A DNA stretch of 64,000 nt from Actinomadura kijaniata NBRC 14229 (GTDB lineage: Bacteria > Actinomycetota > Actinomycetes > Streptosporangiales > Streptosporangiaceae). Numbering within the stretch: the first letter of the stretch is position 1; each line of letters starts with the position of its first letter. A program made the translations under genes and the position numbers. Shown one piece after another: positions 1 to 8,153 of the stretch. Under the pieces are notes generated by a model. The model searched no databases, was not told where the DNA came from, and was given only the letters and a program-made list of their open reading frames with translations. The stretch is from positions 25,084-89,083 of the forward strand of contig NZ_BCQR01000025.1 in NCBI RefSeq assembly GCF_001552175.1, read 5' to 3'.

Positions 1-844
1 TGTAGAAGACGAAGTTGCCCAGGCCGTAGTGGACGTACCGGCCCTTGAGCCAGCCGCCCGCCTGGAGCACGTGGGCGTGGCTGCCGACGACCGCGTCGGC
101 CCCGGCGTCGGCGAGCTGCGCGGCGAGCTGGCGCTGCACGGGGGTGGGGCACTGGTTGAGCTCCTGCCCCCAGTGCAGGTTGACGATCACGAAATCGGCC
201 TTCTTCCGGGCGGCGCGCACCTCCTGGACCAGCCGCGGGGCGTCCTTGGCGGAGGCGAGCCCGGCCTTGGCGTCGGTGGCGGTCCACTGGGTGATCAGGT
301 GGTCGTCGAGGACCTGGGTCGCGCCGATGATCGCGACCTTGTTGCCCTTCACGGTGACGACGTGCGGCCGGTACGCCTCGGCCGCGTTGCCGCCGATGCC
401 CACCACGGGGAAGCCGGACCGCCGCGCTGCGTCGAGGGAGTCGCGCAGGCCGGTCTCGCCGTAGTCCATGCCGTGGTTGTTGGCCATGGTGGCGACGTCC
501 ACCCCGGCCGACCGCAGCGCACGGAACGCGGCGGACGGCGCGCGGAAGACGTACTGCTTCGGTGCGGGCGTGCCGCCGTCGGTGACCGCCGTCTCCAGGT
601 TCACCATCGCCAGGTCGGCGGGCTTCAGGTGCTCGGCGATCGGGCCGAGGGCCGTGTCGGGCGAGGTCGCCAGGCGGTTGGCGAGGGAACCGGCGAAGTG
701 GACGTCCCCGCCGAACGCGACCGTGAACGGCTTCCCCTCCGCCTTCGGGCCGACGCCCTCGCCGCAGCCGACCAGTGAGGCCGCGACCAGCGCCACCCCC
801 GCTCCCAGTGCGGTGAACCGCCCCGTGTGCCGTCCGAACCCCAC
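1..844 (-). CDS. CapA-family metallophosphatase-like lipoprotein, 3' end cut by window edge
   Basis: The reading frame is open from a GTG at 844 to the left edge (281 codons seen, no stop). An AGGAGG at 850-855, 5 nt upstream, fixes the start. The N-terminus is a lipoprotein signal: basic residues, a hydrophobic stretch, then lipobox LVGC with Cys27, so the protein is probably anchored outside the membrane. The body has the CapA pattern: FGGDVHFAG near residue 40, TMANNHGMDYG in the middle, and GADAVVGSHAHVLQ followed by YGLGNFVFY at the visible end. CapA proteins share the calcineurin-like phosphoesterase fold and were named for poly-gamma-glutamate capsule synthesis, but most actinobacterial members have no proven substrate. 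No capsule genes are adjacent, so its role is open. Confidence 0.88.
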   Translation of the reverse strand, partial: MGFGRHTGRFTALGAGVALVAASLVGCGEGVGPKAEGKPFTVAFGGDVHFAGSLANRLATSPDTALGPIAEHLKPADLAMVNLETAVTDGGTPAPKQYVFRAPSAAFRALRSAGVDVATMANNHGMDYGETGLRDSLDAARRSGFPVVGIGGNAAEAYRPHVVTVKGNKVAIIGATQVLDDHLITQWTATDAKAGLASAKDAPRLVQEVRAARKKADFVIVNLHWGQELNQCPTPVQRQLAAQLADAGADAVVGSHAHVLQAGGWLKGRYVHYGLGNFVFY

Positions 845-945
845 CGCTACCTCCTGGTTTGTACGTCCCGACCGCTTGGATGCCGGCGGACGGAAGGAGG
901 TTCGGGGCCGCCGTGACCCTCCTCTCATACTTGAGCCACTCGCTA

Positions 946-962
946 ACTTGAATCATTCAGGT
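946..962. promoter_or_regulatory. Interrupted palindrome upstream of the Fur-type regulator (probable operator)
   Basis: A 17-bp inverted repeat centred on base 954, with core TGAATCATTCA and one mismatched pair, ends 21 bp before the regulator's ATG. An ACTTGA half-element lies just upstream. Fur/CatR-type repressors of actinobacteria bind AT-rich palindromes in their own promoters and control the catalase downstream, so autoregulation is the likeliest use. No footprint can be inferred from sequence alone. Confidence 0.6.
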
Positions 963-983
963 TTAGCGGGATACGGTGGTCCC

Positions 984-1424
984 ATGACCCCGGACCCGAC
1001 CGCCCCCGCCGACGCCCTGCGCGGGGCCGGCCTGCGGGTGACGGCGGCCCGGGTCGCGATCCTGGAGACCGTCCGCGCCGGAGACCACCTCGGCGTCGAG
1101 GCGATCACCGAGGGAACGCGCGGACGCGTCGGCCACGTCTCGACGCAGGCCGTCTACGAGGCCCTGCACGCGCTGACCGCCGCCGGGCTGGTCCGCCGCG
1201 TCGAGCCCGCGGGCGGCCCCGCCCGGTTCGAGGGCCGCGTCGGCGACAACCACCACCACCTGGTGTGCCGCCGGTGCGGAGCGATCGAGGACGTCGACTG
1301 CGTCCGGGGCCGGGCCCCCTGCCTGGACCCCGCCGACGACGCCGGGTTCCGGGTCGACGAGGCCGACGTCACCTTCTGGGGCCTGTGCCCCGCGTGCCGC
1401 GCGGACACGTCCGCATCCGGTTGA
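984..1424 (+). CDS. Fur-family repressor (CatR/FurA-like), linked to catalase
   Basis: A 146-residue Fur protein, normal length for the family. The N-terminal winged helix ends in the recognition segment HVSTQAVYEAL (residues 51-61). The dimerisation half carries the metal-binding run DNHHHLVCRRCG (88-99) and a second CPAC pair (135-138), so both Cys pairs of the structural zinc site are present. The ATG at 984 was chosen because it lies just after the palindrome at 946-962 and gives the family length; the frame stays open further upstream without domain content. Catalase starts 35 bp downstream on the same strand. Fur-catalase pairs in actinobacteria are peroxide-sensing units in which metal-loaded repressor is inactivated by oxidation; that role is inferred here. 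Confidence 0.92.
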   Translation: MTPDPTAPADALRGAGLRVTAARVAILETVRAGDHLGVEAITEGTRGRVGHVSTQAVYEALHALTAAGLVRRVEPAGGPARFEGRVGDNHHHLVCRRCGAIEDVDCVRGRAPCLDPADDAGFRVDEADVTFWGLCPACRADTSASG

Positions 1425-1459
1425 CCCGGTCCCCGCCCACCAGAGGAGAAACCGCGACC

Positions 1460-2917
1460 ATGTCCGAACGCCCCACCGCCACCACCGACGCCGGCAGCCC
1501 GGCCCCCAGCCTGGAGCACTCGCAGTCGGTGGGCCCCAACGGCCCGCTGCTGCTCCAGGACCACTACCTCATCCAGAAGATGGCGCACTTCAACCGCGAG
1601 CGCGTGCCCGAACGGGTCGTGCACGCCAAGGGCGGCGGCGCCTACGGCGTCCTGGAGATCACCGAGGACGTCAGCCAGTTCACCAAGGCCAAGCTGTTCC
1701 AGAAGGGCGCGCGCACCGAGTCGCTGGTGCGCTTCTCCACCGTCGCGGGCGAGCTCGGCAGCGCCGACACCGCGCGCGATCCCCGCGGGTTCGCGGTGAA
1801 GTTCTACACCGAGGACGGCAACTACGACATCGTCGGCAACAACACGCCGATCTTCTTCATCCGGGACCCGCAGAAGTTCTCCGACTTCATCCACTCCCAG
1901 AAGCGCCGCCCCGACAACCACCTGCGCGACCACAACATGCAGTGGGACTTCTGGACCCTGTCGCCGGAGTCGGCGCACCAGGTGACGTTCCTGATGACCG
2001 ACCGCGGCACCCCCGCCTCGTGGCGGCACATGCACGGCTTCGGCTCGCACACGTTCCTCTGGTACAACGCCGCCGGCGAGAAGTTCTGGGTGAAGTACCA
2101 CTTCAAGACCGACCAGGGCATCCGCAACTTCACCGCCGCCGAGGCCGCGGCGGCCCAGGTCGCCGACCCGGACCTGCACATCCGCGACCTGTACGAGGCC
2201 ATCCGGCGCGGCGAGAATCCGTCCTGGACCGTGAACGTGCAGATCATGCCGTTCGAGGAGGCCGCGGACTACCGGTTCAACCCGTTCGACCTGACCAAGG
2301 TGTGGCCGCACGCCGACTACCCCGAGATCACGATCGGGAAGTGGACCCTCAACCGCAACCCGGAGAACTACTTCGCCGAGATCGAGCAGGCGTCGTTCGA
2401 GCCGTCCAGCTTCGTGCCGGGCATCGGCCCCTCCCCCGACAAGATGCTCCAGGGCCGGCTGTTCTCCTACCCCGACGCCCACCGCTACCGGATCGGCCCG
2501 AACTACCTCCAGCTCCCGGTCAACCAGCCGAAGGCGCCGGTCCACTCCTACAACTTCGACGGCCCGATGACCTACCGGAACCCGGCCGGCCCGGTGTACG
2601 CGCCGAACACGGTCGGCGGCCCGGTCGCGGCCGGCCCGGACGTGTGGAGGGGCGAGGAGTACGAGCTCGCGGGCGAGATCGTCCGCAGCGCCTACCACCC
2701 GCACCGCGAGGACGACGACTTCTCCCAGCCGCGCGCGCTGTGGGAGCGGGTCCTGTCCGACACCGACCGCGCCCACCTGGTCGACAACGTCGTCGGCCAC
2801 GCGAGCGCCCCCGAGGTGACCGACGACATGAAGAAGCGCGTCGTCGAGTACTGGCGCAACATCCACAAGGACCTCGGCGACCGGGTCGCCCAGGGCCTGA
2901 ACGTCAACGACGCCTGA
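1460..2917 (+). CDS. katA: Monofunctional haem catalase
   Basis: A 485-residue small-subunit catalase that disproportionates hydrogen peroxide to water and oxygen in the cytoplasm. The catalytic residues are visible: distal His55 in VVHAKGGGAYG, Asn128 in VGNNTPIFF, and proximal haem-ligand Tyr337 in RLFSYPDAHRYRIG. Length and motifs match clade 3 KatA enzymes. The ATG at 1460 follows the ribosome-binding site AGAGGAGAA. It probably shares a transcript with the Fur-type regulator 35 bp upstream, and a strong hairpin follows the stop. Nothing is missing. Confidence 0.97.
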   Translation: MSERPTATTDAGSPAPSLEHSQSVGPNGPLLLQDHYLIQKMAHFNRERVPERVVHAKGGGAYGVLEITEDVSQFTKAKLFQKGARTESLVRFSTVAGELGSADTARDPRGFAVKFYTEDGNYDIVGNNTPIFFIRDPQKFSDFIHSQKRRPDNHLRDHNMQWDFWTLSPESAHQVTFLMTDRGTPASWRHMHGFGSHTFLWYNAAGEKFWVKYHFKTDQGIRNFTAAEAAAAQVADPDLHIRDLYEAIRRGENPSWTVNVQIMPFEEAADYRFNPFDLTKVWPHADYPEITIGKWTLNRNPENYFAEIEQASFEPSSFVPGIGPSPDKMLQGRLFSYPDAHRYRIGPNYLQLPVNQPKAPVHSYNFDGPMTYRNPAGPVYAPNTVGGPVAAGPDVWRGEEYELAGEIVRSAYHPHREDDDFSQPRALWERVLSDTDRAHLVDNVVGHASAPEVTDDMKKRVVEYWRNIHKDLGDRVAQGLNVNDA

Positions 2918-2923
2918 ACCTGT

Positions 2924-2964
2924 CCGAACGGGGCGTTCCGCATCTGGCGGGGCGCCCCGTTCGG
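2924..2964 (+). terminator. Stem-loop after catalase
   Basis: A perfect 12-bp stem (CCGAACGGGGCG pairing with CGCCCCGTTCGG) with a 17-base loop starts 7 bp past the catalase stop. There is no T-tract, which is common for actinobacterial terminators. It separates katA from the next gene. Confidence 0.6.
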
Positions 2965-2982
2965 TCGCTACGGTGCGGCGTC

Positions 2983-3600
2983 ATGTTGCGATTCGACACG
3001 GCGGGCTGGCGCGAGGTGGCGCCCGGCACGTTCCACAACGACGACGGGGACGGCCTCGGCCTGTACGGGTTCGACCTTCCGCCGGACCTGCCCGCCCCGC
3101 TGGAGGACCAGGACCGGCTGCGCCGCGCCACCGCCGCGCACGTCGCGGCGTCCGGCGGCGGCCTGGTCGAGCTCGACGTGATCGGGCTGGACGGGCTGGC
3201 GGCCGTCGCGCAGATCGTCAAGATGCGGATCCCGGACCAGCCGACGGGCGTGGTCTACCTGGGTTCGTTCACGGTCCCCCGCGCCGACCGCAGCCTCGTG
3301 CTGAAGGTGCAGTGCATGGAACGCGGGGTCACCGGCATGCGCGACAGCGTGGTCATGAACCGCTTCATGGCCGAGCACGGCCAGGGCCGCCCGCTGGACG
3401 AGGTCATGCGGATGTGGGCGCGGCACCCCTACGACCCGACGATCCAGGGCGGTCTCCCCCGCAACTGGTCGGAGGAGCCGGGCTGGGACCCCCACTTCCC
3501 GGACCATCCGCTGTCCCGGGCCCGCCGCATCATGCACGCGGTGGCCCCGACCATCGAGATCCCCCCCGACTTCAAGGCCGCCCCGCCGTTCCGCGGCTGA
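2983..3600 (+). CDS. Hypothetical soluble protein, 205 aa
   Basis: I do not recognise a named family. The protein is soluble, acidic to neutral, rich in aromatic and proline residues, and has no signal peptide or membrane segment. It begins MLRFDTAGWREVAPGTFH and ends with a proline-rich tail. The ATG at 2983 lies 19 bp past the catalase hairpin and the frame keeps high GC at third positions, so it is a real gene. The middle contains VVYLGSFTVPRADRSLVLK, which reads like beta-strands of a small enzyme or ligand-binding fold, but no catalytic motif is obvious. Its 3' end faces the convergent metallo-beta-lactamase-fold gene 22 bp away. Confidence 0.72.
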   Translation: MLRFDTAGWREVAPGTFHNDDGDGLGLYGFDLPPDLPAPLEDQDRLRRATAAHVAASGGGLVELDVIGLDGLAAVAQIVKMRIPDQPTGVVYLGSFTVPRADRSLVLKVQCMERGVTGMRDSVVMNRFMAEHGQGRPLDEVMRMWARHPYDPTIQGGLPRNWSEEPGWDPHFPDHPLSRARRIMHAVAPTIEIPPDFKAAPPFRG

Positions 3601-3622
3601 CCCGCCACGGAACGGGGGCCGG

Positions 3623-4765
3623 TCACAGCGGGACGCGCATGCCGTCGTCGCCGACGATCACGCGGCCGTCGTAGCCCCGGCCCGCCTGGACCTTCCAGAC
3701 GGCGTCGGGGACCATCCGCCGGTCGCCCGGGGCCAGATGGCTCAGCACGAGCCGCTCGACCCCGGCCTCCTGCGCGACCTCCCGGCCCACCCGGGCGACG
3801 TCGGAGTGGCTGTTCTCGTGGTGCCTGACCTGGTCGGGGCTCAGGTTCCCGGCGATCCGGACCAGGCGCATCGCGATGACCTCGTGGACCAGGACGTCGG
3901 CGCCCCGCGCCAGCGTCACGACGTTCGGGGTGATGGTGGTGTCGCCGCTGAACACCACCGACCCGTGCTCGGTGTCGAAGCGGAACGCGAACGACGGGAA
4001 CACCGGCGGGTGCTCGACGAGGATCGCGCTGACCTTCACGTTGTCGTCCGACATCACGGGGAACGGCCGCATCGGCGGGGCCATCGGCCCGTGGGGGCCC
4101 GCCCCGACCGGCGGCACGGCGATGTCGTGGGTGCGGACCAGGCCGCGGATGTCGGGCCAGCCCTCGTCGCGCATGCGCAGGTTGAGGTCGTAGGCGGTGC
4201 CGGCCATCTGCGCGTTGACCAGGTCGGTCAGGCCCGGGGTGGGGTTCGCCGGGTTGACCACCGGGCGCGGCCGGTCCGTCCGCGGCAGGGCCCCGGCGCG
4301 GCCGGGGCCGTAGATGTGGAGCGGGTGGGTCATCGGCTTGATCCCGCCGAACCGCAGGAACGGCAGCGTGTACAGGTCGGCGATGTGGTCCGAGTGCAGG
4401 TGGGTGATGAAGACGGCGTCCAGGTCGGCGATCCGCAACCCGGCGCGCTCGAACCCGTCGAACGCCCCGTGCCCCAGATCGACCACGTAGACGCGCCCGT
4501 TGACGACGAGCGCCGAGGAGATCCCGGCGCGCCCGGCCATCGGCACCGGCCCGGCGGCGGTGCCGATCAGGACCAGCTCGGCGCGGTTCCGGCCGATCAG
4601 GGGCGTTCCGGCGGGAACGAGGTCCTCGGCGGCCCGGGAGGACGCGGCCATGCCGACGAGCGGCGCCGCGACGGCCGCGCCCATGGCGGTGCGCAGCAGC
4701 CGCCGGCGCCCGAGGCGGGGCTTGGGATCGGCGTTCCGCGGGGGTTCGGCGGGGTTCTGGTTCAT
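3623..4765 (-). CDS. Tat-exported metallo-beta-lactamase-fold hydrolase (RNase Z/arylsulfatase-like)
   Basis: A 380-residue protein with a twin-arginine signal (GRRRLLRTAMGA, residues 19-30) and an Ala-rich h-region, so it should be exported folded. The core shows the metallo-beta-lactamase zinc motif HLHSDH (122-127), a later SGDT aspartate, and a C-terminal LSHLAPG histidine. The order matches the RNase Z/arylsulfatase branch, whose exported members act on small esters or sulfates rather than tRNA. The ATG at 4765 puts the Tat motif at the usual distance; an upstream in-frame ATG at 4840 would bury the signal. It is divergent from a TetR regulator across a palindromic region, so that regulator probably controls it. 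Substrate unknown. Confidence 0.85.
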   Translation of the reverse strand: MNQNPAEPPRNADPKPRLGRRRLLRTAMGAAVAAPLVGMAASSRAAEDLVPAGTPLIGRNRAELVLIGTAAGPVPMAGRAGISSALVVNGRVYVVDLGHGAFDGFERAGLRIADLDAVFITHLHSDHIADLYTLPFLRFGGIKPMTHPLHIYGPGRAGALPRTDRPRPVVNPANPTPGLTDLVNAQMAGTAYDLNLRMRDEGWPDIRGLVRTHDIAVPPVGAGPHGPMAPPMRPFPVMSDDNVKVSAILVEHPPVFPSFAFRFDTEHGSVVFSGDTTITPNVVTLARGADVLVHEVIAMRLVRIAGNLSPDQVRHHENSHSDVARVGREVAQEAGVERLVLSHLAPGDRRMVPDAVWKVQAGRGYDGRVIVGDDGMRVPL

Positions 4766-4843
4766 GGACGGCCCTTCGGAGTCGGGGCGGCGGGTGTCGG
4801 AACGGAGGGACACGACCGCGCGAGCGATCTCGCGCGCCATCAG

Positions 4844-4871
4844 AACTGATTAGATCATCAGTTTTGATGAT
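4844..4871. promoter_or_regulatory. Overlapping palindromes between the MBL-fold gene and TetR (probable TetR operator)
   Basis: Two perfect inverted repeats overlap: AACTGAT-6-ATCAGTT at 4844-4863 and ATCATCA-4-TGATGAT at 4854-4871. They lie in the AT-rich divergent promoter region, 79 bp upstream of the MBL-fold ATG and about 86 bp upstream of tetR. TetR proteins usually bind such repeats in the intergenic space they share with their target. Confidence 0.65.
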
Positions 4872-4956
4872 TCGCTACAACCATCGGGCGATCGGTACCC
4901 GTCCCGGCTCCGGAGGTGAGGGGGGCGTCAGCGCCGAGGTCGCCTAGGATCCGGCC

Positions 4957-5604
4957 ATGACCTCGACCGACCCCGAACCGTCCGCCGGGCGGCCCTCCCG
5001 GACGGACCGCCGCAAGGCGCGCACCCGGCAGGCCCTGATCGACGCCGCCCGCGCCGTCCTCGCCGAACGCGGCACGGCCGAGGTCAGCATCCAGCAGATC
5101 ACCGACGCCGCCGACGTCGGCTTCGGCTCCTTCTACAACCACTTCGGCGGCAAGGACGAGCTGTTCCAGGCCGCGGTCGCCGACGTGCTGGAGGAGCACG
5201 GCCGGCTGCTGGACGAGCTCACCGCCGACCTCGACGACCCCGCCGAGGTGTTCGCCGCGTCATGGCGGCTGACCGGGCGGCTCGTCCACACCCACCCGCA
5301 GGTGGCCCGCGTCCTCGCCCGCCTGGGGCTGTCCTACCTGGACTCCGACCAGGGCCTCGCGCCGCGCGCGCTGCGCGACATCCGCCGCGCCGTCGACGCC
5401 GGGCGCTTCCGGATCGACAACCCCCACGTCGCCCTGGCGGGCGCGGCCGGTTCGCTGCTGGGGCTGCTGCACCTGTGGCTGGTGCGGCCCGACCTGATCG
5501 ACGAGGCCGCCTGCGACGAGCTCGCGGAACACGTCCTGCGGATGTTCGGCCTGAGCCACGCGTCCGCCCGCGAGATCGCCCACCGCCCCCTTCCGGGGGC
5601 GTGA
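4957..5604 (+). CDS. TetR/AcrR-family transcriptional regulator
   Basis: A 215-residue one-component regulator. The N-terminal helix-turn-helix is clear (QITDAADVGFGSFYNHFGGK, about residues 47-66) after the family's first helix RQALIDAARAVLAERG. The C-terminal half is all-helical and variable, as expected for a ligand pocket. It is divergent from the exported MBL-fold hydrolase and the palindromes at 4844-4871 lie between them, so it most likely represses that gene and itself. The inducer cannot be read from sequence. It ends 4 bp from the convergent stomatin gene. Confidence 0.92.
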   Translation: MTSTDPEPSAGRPSRTDRRKARTRQALIDAARAVLAERGTAEVSIQQITDAADVGFGSFYNHFGGKDELFQAAVADVLEEHGRLLDELTADLDDPAEVFAASWRLTGRLVHTHPQVARVLARLGLSYLDSDQGLAPRALRDIRRAVDAGRFRIDNPHVALAGAAGSLLGLLHLWLVRPDLIDEAACDELAEHVLRMFGLSHASAREIAHRPLPGA

Positions 5605-5608
5605 GGCG

Positions 5609-6625
5609 TCACTCGGCGCGGGTGCGGGCCTGCTCCAGGGCGGCGGGCCACTGCTGCCCGGGGGCCAGTTCGTAGGGCGGGGTCTCCCGTTCCCCGGCCT
5701 CGGCCGACCCGGGGCGGGGGCGCGGGACCGCGGCGGTCTTCTCCAGGCCCCGCGTGAACGCCTTCGTCACCGACTCCAGGGCCGAGGTCACCTCGCTCGG
5801 GATCACCCAGAACGTGTTCCCCTCGCCCTGCGCCAGCTTCGGGAGGGTCTGGAGGTACTGGTAGGCGAGGAGCTTGGGATCGGGGTCGGCCTCGTGGACG
5901 GCGGTGAAGACCTGGTCGATCGCGGTGGCCTGGCCCTGGGCCTCCAGGATCGTGGCCTGGCGGGCGCCCTCGGCGCGCAGGATCGCCGCCTGCTTCTCGC
6001 CCTCGGCGGTGAGGATCGCCGACTGCCGGTCGCCTTCGGCGCGCAGGATCGCGGCGCGCTTCTCGCGTTCGGCGCGCATCTGCTTCTCCATCGCGTCCTT
6101 GATGGACGGCGGCGGCTCGATCGCCTTGATCTCCACGCGGGTGACGCGAATGCCCCACTTGCCGGAGGCGTCGTCGAGGACGCCGCGCAGCGCGGTGTTG
6201 ATGCGGTCGCGGGAGGTGAGGGTGGCCTCCAGGTCCAGGGTGCCGATCACGTTGCGCAGGGTGGTGGCGGTGAGCTGCTCGATCGCCTTGATGTAGTCGA
6301 CGATCTCGTAGTCGGCGGCGCGCGGGTCGGTGACCTGGAAGAACAGCACGGTGTCGATATGGACGACGACGTTGTCCTCGGTGATCACCGGCTGCGCCTT
6401 GAACGACACCACCTGCTCGCGCAGGTCGATCAGCGGTTTCACGCGGTCCACGAACGGCACCACGAAGCTGATGCCGGGCTGGAGCGTGCGGTGGTAGCGG
6501 CCGAGGCGCTCGACGTTGCGGGCGCGGGCCTGCGGGATGATCCACACGGTGCGGGCCACGGCGGTCACGAGGACCGCGAGCCCGGCGAGCAGTGCGATCA
6601 ACAGGGCGAGGGCGAGTTCGGTCAT
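5609..6625 (-). CDS. SPFH/band-7 stomatin-like protein (QmcA-like), paralogue 1
   Basis: A 338-residue membrane scaffold protein. One N-terminal membrane helix (about residues 4-25) is followed by the band-7 domain (ARNVERLGRYHRTLQPGISFVVPFVDRV onward) and a long coiled-coil made of 11-residue repeats ending in AIL (RAEGDRQSAIL, TAEGEKQAAIL, RAEGARQATIL). The tail is proline-rich. SPFH proteins form cage-like oligomers at membrane microdomains and commonly partner NfeD proteins; an NfeD gene lies upstream on the same strand. Its ATG at 6625 coincides with the edge of a 131-bp repeat inserted between the two genes. A second stomatin, very similar in design, lies at 16181-17188. Confidence 0.93.
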   Translation of the reverse strand: MTELALALLIALLAGLAVLVTAVARTVWIIPQARARNVERLGRYHRTLQPGISFVVPFVDRVKPLIDLREQVVSFKAQPVITEDNVVVHIDTVLFFQVTDPRAADYEIVDYIKAIEQLTATTLRNVIGTLDLEATLTSRDRINTALRGVLDDASGKWGIRVTRVEIKAIEPPPSIKDAMEKQMRAEREKRAAILRAEGDRQSAILTAEGEKQAAILRAEGARQATILEAQGQATAIDQVFTAVHEADPDPKLLAYQYLQTLPKLAQGEGNTFWVIPSEVTSALESVTKAFTRGLEKTAAVPRPRPGSAEAGERETPPYELAPGQQWPAALEQARTRAE

Positions 6626-6753
6626 GGCGCCGCCTGGTCTGGACTGAGGAGCGTGAAGATCGGGAGCTTGCGAGCGATCTTGTAAGCGACGAGGGAGGAC
6701 CTGGCGTCCAAGCGCCAGGACCGGCCGCGCGGAGGCGCGGCAATGAGCAGGGT
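6623..6753 (+). repeat. 131-bp repeat, copy A1
   Basis: This unit begins CATGGCGCCGCC and contains GAGGAGCGTGAAGATCGGGA followed by a GCGCGGAGGCGCGG inverted segment. Its first three bases are the start codon (antisense) of the stomatin gene. In one forward frame it is open and encodes a peptide with EEREDRELASDL and PAARRRGNE. Four of the copies in the window (A1, A3, A4, A5) are tandem 131-bp units and A6 has the same length. Confidence 0.85.
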
Positions 6754-6851
6754 CATGGCGCCGCCTGGTCTGGACTGAGGAGCGTGAGGATCGGGAGCTT
6801 GCGAGCGGCGAGGGGGGACCCGGCGTGCCGGGGGCGCGGCGATGAGGACGT
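6754..6851 (+). repeat. 131-bp repeat, shortened copy A2 (98 bp)
   Basis: A direct tandem continuation of A1: it again begins CATGGCGCCGCC and keeps GAGGAGCGTGAGGATCGGGA, but lacks about 33 bp of the middle. Its end abuts the TGA of the NfeD gene (antisense 6851-6853), where the motif TCATGGCGCC recurs. The pair A1-A2 therefore fills exactly the gap between the NfeD stop and the stomatin start. Confidence 0.82.
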
Positions 6852-7300
6852 CATGGCGCCTCCCGATGTTGGGGTGCCGCGTACAGCAGGGCGGTGGCGC
6901 CCTCGATGGCCAGTACGTCGGTGACGGTTCCGGCGGGGATGACGGCGTCCGGGTCGTAGGGGCGGACGGTCCACTCCTCGCCGCCGATGCGGGCCCGGCC
7001 TCCGTCGCGGGTGACCTGGGTGAGGGTGACCGCCTCGCGGCCGACCAGCGCGTCCGCGCCCGAGCGCAGGAGGGGCGGCTGGGCGATGTGGCGGCGGGCG
7101 ACGGGGCGGACCACGGCCAGGCCCGCGACCGATCCGATGGCGAACACGGCGGCCTGCACCGCCAGTGGCAGCCCCACGGCCCCGGTCAGCCCGGCCAGCA
7201 GCGCGGCGACGGCCAGCAGGCCGAGCACCAGCGTCAGGGTGAGCAGCTCGGCCACGCCGAGCAGCGCGGCCACGAACAGCCAGACGACCCACGCCTCCAT
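6851..7300 (-). CDS. NfeD-family membrane protein
   Basis: A 149-residue short-form NfeD protein. The N-terminal half has about three or four hydrophobic helices rich in Leu/Ala/Val; the C-terminal half is the OB-fold domain (GREAVTLTQVTRDGGRARIG, then EEWTVRPYD). It lacks the protease domain of long NfeD proteins. NfeD and SPFH proteins form membrane complexes and are often adjacent, and here the stomatin gene lies downstream in the same direction, separated only by repeats A1-A2. Co-transcription is likely if the repeats do not terminate it. Confidence 0.9.
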   Translation of the reverse strand: MEAWVVWLFVAALLGVAELLTLTLVLGLLAVAALLAGLTGAVGLPLAVQAAVFAIGSVAGLAVVRPVARRHIAQPPLLRSGADALVGREAVTLTQVTRDGGRARIGGEEWTVRPYDPDAVIPAGTVTDVLAIEGATALLYAAPQHREAP

Positions 7301-7384
7301 CGCGTCCCCCAGAGGCGGCCGGAGTCCTTTTTCCCAAGGTAACCCCGCATGGGCCGTCCGGCCATGCCCGTGATCCGGCGGTGT

Positions 7385-8137
7385 TCAGAGCTCCGATCCG
7401 CCGGTCGCGTCGACCGTGGTCCCGGTGACCCAGCGGCCGTCGCCGGAGGCGAGGAACGCGACGGCGGCGGCGATGTCGTCGGGGCGTCCCACCCGTCCCA
7501 GCGCGGCACGGCTCGCGGCGTACGCCTCGGCCTCGGCGTTCCCGCGCAGCCAGTCGGCGTTCACGTCGGTGTCCACGATGCCGGGGGCGACGTTGTTGAC
7601 GGTGATGCCGCGCGGGCCGAGATGCTTGGCCAGCGCCAGGGTGAACGTGTCCACCGCGCCCTTGCTCATCGCGTAGGCGATGCCCTCGGGGAAGGCGATG
7701 CGCGTCGCGCCGGTGGTAATGTTGACGATCCGCCCGTGGTCGGGGATGCGCGGCAGCAGGCTCCGGGTGAGGAAGAACAGCGCGCGCGTGTTGACGGCGA
7801 ACACCCGGTCGTACAGGTCGGGGGTCACGTCCTCGATCGGGGCGGGCGCGCCGATGCCCGCGTTGTTGACGAGGACGTCCAGGGTGGTGACGCCGTGGGC
7901 GTCGAGGCCGGCGAGGAGGTCGTCGATCGCGCCGTCGGCGCCCAGTTCGGCGCGGACGGCGAAGGCCCGCCCGCCCGCCGCCTCGATCGCCGCGACCGTC
8001 TCCTTCGCGGCCGTCTCGTCGCGGGCGTAGTTCACCGCGACCAGCGCGCCGTCGGCGGCGAGGCGTTCGGCCACCGCCCGCCCGATGCCCCGGCTCGCCC
8101 CCGTCACCAGCGCCGTCTTCCCCGTCAGGTCTCCCAT
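7385..8137 (-). CDS. Short-chain dehydrogenase/reductase, FabG-like
   Basis: A 250-residue classical SDR. It has the NAD(P) motif TGASRGIGRAVAERL near the N-terminus, NNAG in the middle, and the active-site pair YAMSK. The residue 13 positions before the Tyr, normally Ser, is Thr (NITTGATRIA), which may alter activity. FabG-like SDRs of this branch are secondary oxidoreductases, not fatty-acid synthase enzymes. Two 12-bp palindromes upstream suggest TetR-type control although no regulator is adjacent. The ATG at 8137 follows an AAAGGGG site. Confidence 0.9.
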   Translation of the reverse strand: MGDLTGKTALVTGASRGIGRAVAERLAADGALVAVNYARDETAAKETVAAIEAAGGRAFAVRAELGADGAIDDLLAGLDAHGVTTLDVLVNNAGIGAPAPIEDVTPDLYDRVFAVNTRALFFLTRSLLPRIPDHGRIVNITTGATRIAFPEGIAYAMSKGAVDTFTLALAKHLGPRGITVNNVAPGIVDTDVNADWLRGNAEAEAYAASRAALGRVGRPDDIAAAVAFLASGDGRWVTGTTVDATGGSEL

Positions 8138-8153
8138 GACATGCCCCTTTCTT

